From Actinomycetes bacterium (GTDB taxonomy: Bacteria > Actinomycetota > Acidimicrobiia > Acidimicrobiales > RAAP-2), in contig JAJZBK010000007.1 of NCBI GenBank assembly GCA_021798955.1, positions 27,374-91,373 on the forward strand: a stretch of DNA of 64,000 nt. The letters are read 5' to 3'. Of the stretch, positions 60,191 to 64,000 are shown one piece after another. The number at the start of each line of letters is the position of its first letter. The stretch's first letter is position 1. Both the position numbers and the translations under genes were made by a program. The notes under the pieces are model-generated. The model had not been told where the DNA came from, did not search any database, and was given only the letters and a program-made list of their open reading frames with translations.

Positions 60191-60946
60191 ATGCCTGACC
60201 TGGTCCTGCTCCGCCACGGCGAGTCGCTTTGGAACGCCGAGAACCTGTTCACCGGCTGGCACGACGTCGACCTGTCCCCGAGGGGCGAGGACGAAGCCCG
60301 CGCCGCCGGCGCGCTCCTCGCCGCCACCGGCGACCTCGACCTCCGCGTGGTCCACACCTCGCTGCTGACCCGCGCGGTGCGCACGGCCAACTTGGTGCTC
60401 GACGCAGCGGGTCGGAGCTGGCTACCGGTCCGGCGTCACTGGCGGTTGAACGAGCGCCACTACGGCGACCTGCAGGGGCGCAACAAGAAGGAGACGGCCG
60501 AGCGGTTCGGGGCCGACCAGGTGAAGGTGTGGCGGCGCAGCTACGACACGCCTCCACCGGAGCTGCCCGAGGGCGACGAGCGCCAGGCCGCCGGCGACCC
60601 TCGGTACCGAGACGTACCGGCGGAGGCCCTCCCACGCACCGAGTGCCTTGCCGACGTCGTCGCCCGAGCTCTTCCCTACTGGCAAGACGCCATCGTCCCG
60701 GACCTCCGAGCCGAGGGCGCACGTGGCGGGAGCGTGCTGGTGGTCGCCCACGGCAACAGCATCCGCGCCCTGCGCAAGCACCTCGACGGCATCGCCGACG
60801 AGGACATCGTCGGCCTGGAGATCCCCACAGGCATCCCCTTCCGCTATCGCCTCGACGACGACCTCGCCGTGCTCTCGGCCGAGTACCTCGGTGACCCCGA
60901 AGCAGCGGCGCGGGCCGCAGAGGCGGTGGCCCGCCAGGCTGGCTGA
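60191..60946 (+). CDS. gpmA: Phosphoglycerate mutase (2,3-BPG-dependent)
   Basis: A 251-aa histidine phosphatase-superfamily enzyme interconverting 3- and 2-phosphoglycerate. [29 protein letters not shown] carries the catalytic His; [22 protein letters not shown] and [20 protein letters not shown] complete the signature. A -10 like TACGCT ends 6 nt before the ATG, so it is leaderless. Confidence 0.95.
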   Translation: MPDLVLLRHGESLWNAENLFTGWHDVDLSPRGEDEARAAGALLAATGDLDLRVVHTSLLTRAVRTANLVLDAAGRSWLPVRRHWRLNERHYGDLQGRNKKETAERFGADQVKVWRRSYDTPPPELPEGDERQAAGDPRYRDVPAEALPRTECLADVVARALPYWQDAIVPDLRAEGARGGSVLVVAHGNSIRALRKHLDGIADEDIVGLEIPTGIPFRYRLDDDLAVLSAEYLGDPEAAARAAEAVARQAG

Positions 60947-61120
60947 GCCAGCTGGCACCCGCCCGCCTCGACGGGGCGGACGCGACGGCGACCGGCGCCA
61001 GAGCGCCGACCATCGTCGTCCTGCACAAGCCGCGCCCCGGCCGACTCGACCGGCAAGCCGGGGGCGGGCGGCGAACGACGGCCGTGCCGAGGGGGCGGTG
61101 GCCGACAGCGAAGGTGCGCC

Positions 61121-61536
<416 letters not shown>

Positions 61537-61552
61537 CAGTCGACCGGGACCT

Positions 61553-62950
61553 TCAGCCTGTGGTGGCGTCCTCGAGCGCGGCCCGTCCGGCCCCGAGACG
61601 CTCGGCGAAGGTCGGCTCGGGGTAGACCTCCTCGTCGTGCATCGCGAGGTCGCCGACCTCGAGCACGTCGTCCGGCTCACGCAAGCCGATCACCAGGTCG
61701 ACGATCTTGAGCAAGATGAAGCTCACCACGGCGGTGAAGACGATGACCCACGCAGCAGCGAGGAACTGCTCCCATACCTGGTGCCACGAGCCCGAGTAGA
61801 AGAGCCCCTGGACCGAGAAGCCCGGAGCGTCCTTGCCCGTGCCGATGTACTCGAGCATGCCCGGGTCGGCGAGGAAGCCGACGAGCAGGCCGCCGACGAA
61901 CCCGGCAATGCCATGGGTGTAGACGACCCCGAGGGCATCGTCCACCTTCGAGAAGGGCCGGATCCTCGGCAGGTAGTTCCACGCCACCCACACGATGGAC
62001 GAGGCGATCAGCCCCACCAGGATGGCACCGTAGCCGTCGACCCACCCGGCGCCGGGCGTGATGGCGACGAGGCCGACGATCATGCCGTTCACCGCGCCGA
62101 GGAAGGTCGGCTTGCGCTGCTTGGTGAACACCATGTCCATGATGAGCCAGGTCATCAACGCCGCTGCCGTCGCCAGGTTGGTGTTCAGGACAGCCGCCGT
62201 GGCATCCGCTCCGGCGTAGAACGGGTCACCACCGTTGAAGCCGTTCCATCCCAGCCAGAGCACGCCGGCACCGACGGCCACGAGCAGCAGGTTGTTGGGC
62301 ACGCCGTGACGCTTGTCACTGGCCAGCCGGGGCCCGATGACCCAGGCGGCGACAAAGCCGGTCACCCCGGCAGCTAGGTGGATGACGTAGCCACCGGAGT
62401 AGTCGACCGCACCCTTCTGGGCGAAGTACCCGCCACCCCACAGGAGGAAGGCGTTGACGGTATAGACGCACGTGATCCACAGCGGCACGAAGACGAGCCA
62501 GGCCTTGAACTTCATCCGCCCGAGCACGCTCCCGAGGAAGAGCAGGGGCGTGATGGCAGCGAACACCACCTGGAAGTACATGAACGTGGCTTGGTTGTAG
62601 TGGAACGGGATCGCCGTGCCTTCGGGCAGGACCTCCTGGTTCTGGAGGGCGAAGTGGCTCACCGCGGGATGGACGTGCCCGATGAAGTTGTTGAAGAACG
62701 AGTGCGGGTTGGCGCCGCCGAGGTGGGCGGGGTTGCCGAAGGCCATGTTGAAAGCCCAGAGCACCCAGACCAGCAGGACGATCGAAAAGGCCGTGAACGC
62801 CATGAGCATGGTGTTCACGACCCATTTCTTCTGCACGAGACCGCCGTAGAGAACGGCGATCCCGGGAAGGCTCATCAGGCCGACGAGCGTGGCGGCAACG
62901 ATCTGCCACGTGTTGTCGCCCGGGTTGAGCCAGTGTGCATAGGGAATCAT
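61553..62950 (-). CDS. amtB: Ammonium transporter AmtB
   Basis: A 465-aa transporter with eleven predicted helices. GGLVQKKWVVNTMLMAF, the pore region with GGYVIHLAAGVTGFVAAWVIGPR (first pore His) and DDALGVVYTHGIAGFVGGLLVG (second pore His) are complete. A 45-residue acidic C-terminus follows. The ATG at 62950 follows a GAGGAG stretch. A GlnR-type operator lies 132 nt upstream, so it should be induced under nitrogen limitation. Confidence 0.95.
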   Translation of the reverse strand: MIPYAHWLNPGDNTWQIVAATLVGLMSLPGIAVLYGGLVQKKWVVNTMLMAFTAFSIVLLVWVLWAFNMAFGNPAHLGGANPHSFFNNFIGHVHPAVSHFALQNQEVLPEGTAIPFHYNQATFMYFQVVFAAITPLLFLGSVLGRMKFKAWLVFVPLWITCVYTVNAFLLWGGGYFAQKGAVDYSGGYVIHLAAGVTGFVAAWVIGPRLASDKRHGVPNNLLLVAVGAGVLWLGWNGFNGGDPFYAGADATAAVLNTNLATAAALMTWLIMDMVFTKQRKPTFLGAVNGMIVGLVAITPGAGWVDGYGAILVGLIASSIVWVAWNYLPRIRPFSKVDDALGVVYTHGIAGFVGGLLVGFLADPGMLEYIGTGKDAPGFSVQGLFYSGSWHQVWEQFLAAAWVIVFTAVVSFILLKIVDLVIGLREPDDVLEVGDLAMHDEEVYPEPTFAERLGAGRAALEDATTG

Positions 62951-63081
62951 CACGGTGGTTCGGTCTCCTCTCACGGGCTCCTTCGGCAACGAGGGACCGG
63001 GGCGAGCGCGATGCGGCGTCCGTGCATGCACCCCGACGTGCTGACCCGGCCCACGTCGTGGCGTCACTGTGCACGCGTGGT

Positions 63082-63119
63082 GTTTCGCGGCCGTCACGCG
63101 TCTGTTTCGGGCGCGTGAA
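63082..63119 (-). promoter_or_regulatory. GlnR operator upstream of amtB-glnB
   Basis: Read on the minus strand: TTCAC-n6-GAAAC-n6-GTGAC-n6-GAAAC. This is the gTnAC-n6-GaAAc twin-box consensus of actinobacterial GlnR with exact 6-nt spacers; only the first box deviates by one base. It is placed for activation of amtB. Confidence 0.8.
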
Positions 63120-63165
63120 CTCCGGCCGCGCCGCGCTCGGCCCGGGGAGCTCGCCTTGCGCCACC

Positions 63166-63208
63166 GTCGGGCCGCGGTCGGCCGGCGACGGTCGGGCCGC
63201 GGTCGGCC
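63166..63208. repeat. 18-nt direct repeat upstream of the GlnR box
   Basis: 63166-63183 and 63191-63208 are identical (period 25). No gene lies in 62951-63325. Confidence 0.8.
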
Positions 63209-63325
63209 GACGAGCGGACCCGACACGTCACCACGACGGTGCTCGCGGCGCCGCGCCGTGGCCCCGAGGCTCCCTCGAAGCAGCCCCTCCGGACGACCCG
63301 CCCTGGTCGTCCTCCGGAGGACCGG

Positions 63326-64000
63326 TCAGGCTGTCGGGGTCGGTGCCTCGGAGAGGGACTCTTCGACCAGCTGGGCGAGGTCGAGCACTCGCACCTCGTC
63401 CTCCTTCTGGTTCGCCTTGACGGCGTCGTCGAGCATGATCATGCAGTAGGGGCACGCCGTCGAGACGACGTCCGCGCCGGTGCCCAGCGCCTCCTCGGTG
63501 CGCTCCATGTTCACTCGCTTGCCGATGTTCTCCTCGAGCCACATCCGGGCGCCGCCAGCGCCGCAGCAGAAGCCCTTCTCGCGGCACCTGCGCATCTCGA
63601 CCTGTGTGGCCCCGGGGATGGCCGAGATGACCGAACGAGGCTCGTCGAAGACGCGGTTGTGCCGCCCGAGGTAGCAGGGGTCGTGATAGGTCACCGAGCC
63701 CGAGTAACCGGTACCCGGCTTCAGCCTGCCCGCCTCCACCAGGTGGGCGAGGAGCTGGCTGTGGTGGATGACCTCGAAGTTGCCGCCCAGGGCCGGGTAC
63801 TCGTTGGCCAGGGAGTTGAAACAGTGGGGGCAGCTGGCGATGACCTTCTTCACGCCGGCCGACTCGAGCGTCTCGATGTTGGCCTTGGCCTGCTCCTGGT
63901 AGAGGTACTCGTTGCCCAGCCGACGAACGGGATCACCAGTGCAGCTCTCCTTGGGCCCGAGGATGGCAAAGGTGACGCCCGCCTGGTGGAGCATGCGGGC
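63326..64000 (-). CDS. (Fe-S)-binding CCG-domain protein, C-terminal part (partial)
   Basis: The last 225 codons of a larger protein whose start lies beyond the window. Two CCG-type clusters are visible: SCPHCFNSLANEYP with HDPCYLGRHNRV, and KGFCCGAGGARMW with TACPYCMIML. This pattern is found in heterodisulfide-reductase HdrB/GlpC-like and related actinobacterial iron-sulfur oxidoreductases. It probably moves electrons in a membrane-linked complex; the exact enzyme cannot be told from this part. Confidence 0.88.
   Translation of the reverse strand, partial: ARMLHQAGVTFAILGPKESCTGDPVRRLGNEYLYQEQAKANIETLESAGVKKVIASCPHCFNSLANEYPALGGNFEVIHHSQLLAHLVEAGRLKPGTGYSGSVTYHDPCYLGRHNRVFDEPRSVISAIPGATQVEMRRCREKGFCCGAGGARMWLEENIGKRVNMERTEEALGTGADVVSTACPYCMIMLDDAVKANQKEDEVRVLDLAQLVEESLSEAPTPTA

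Overview
The window looks like a chromosomal segment of a very GC-rich actinobacterium. Pointers to this are the clpS-DUF2017 pair, a dnaK-grpE-dnaJ-hspR-clpB operon with a HAIR-like operator, an F420-type flavin-fold oxidoreductase, a GlnR-type operator before amtB-glnB, many GTG starts, and many genes whose TANNNT -10 box lies 6-7 nt before the start codon (leaderless transcription). Acidimicrobiia or a relative is my best guess from gene order and style; the sequence does not prove it.

Layout. 1-3686: heme A and cytochrome oxidase maturation genes (ctaB and ctaA divergent, a TlpA-like thioredoxin), then clpS-DUF2017. 3724-4029: tRNA-Glu, tRNA-Asp and tRNA-Phe. 4030-9278: an accessory, partly decayed region. 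It opens with a small element bounded by a 51-nt exact repeat of the tRNA-Phe 3' end, followed by two PIN-domain toxin-antitoxin pairs, a segmental duplication, and several gene fragments. 9279-14483: ParB-like protein, aquaporin/glycerol channel, glpD and a membrane-anchored alpha/beta hydrolase. 14737-20846: four secreted or membrane-anchored surface proteins (DUF916-like and WxL-like features). 21063-25216: cutA, a thioesterase, a regulator, a frameshifted lipoprotein and a glycosyltransferase. 25353-25893: an isolated CIRCE operator and a promoter-to-terminator unit that looks like a structured RNA. 25952-38775: tldD-tldE, a ketopantoate-reductase-like gene, a LOV-domain (blue-light) histidine kinase, GtrA, an MFS exporter, ctaG, an SDR and an EAL-HDOD protein.

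39137-52952 is a purine cluster, nearly all on the minus strand: purA-purD-purB-purC-purS-purQ, then purL, then purF-purM-pyrE. A PHP phosphoesterase gene and a small basic-protein gene on the plus strand split it. 53027-59869 is the HspR heat-shock operon. 60191-63325 holds gpmA and the GlnR-boxed amtB-glnB nitrogen unit. The window ends inside an iron-sulfur (CCG-domain) protein gene.

A theme across the window is an unusual number of short tandem repeats. Some encode low-complexity tails or insertions in otherwise conserved proteins (GrpE, PurB, CtaG, the hydrolase) and some lie between genes, including (GGTGCC)10 upstream of the EAL-HDOD gene. All functional calls come from reading motifs; no database search was run.
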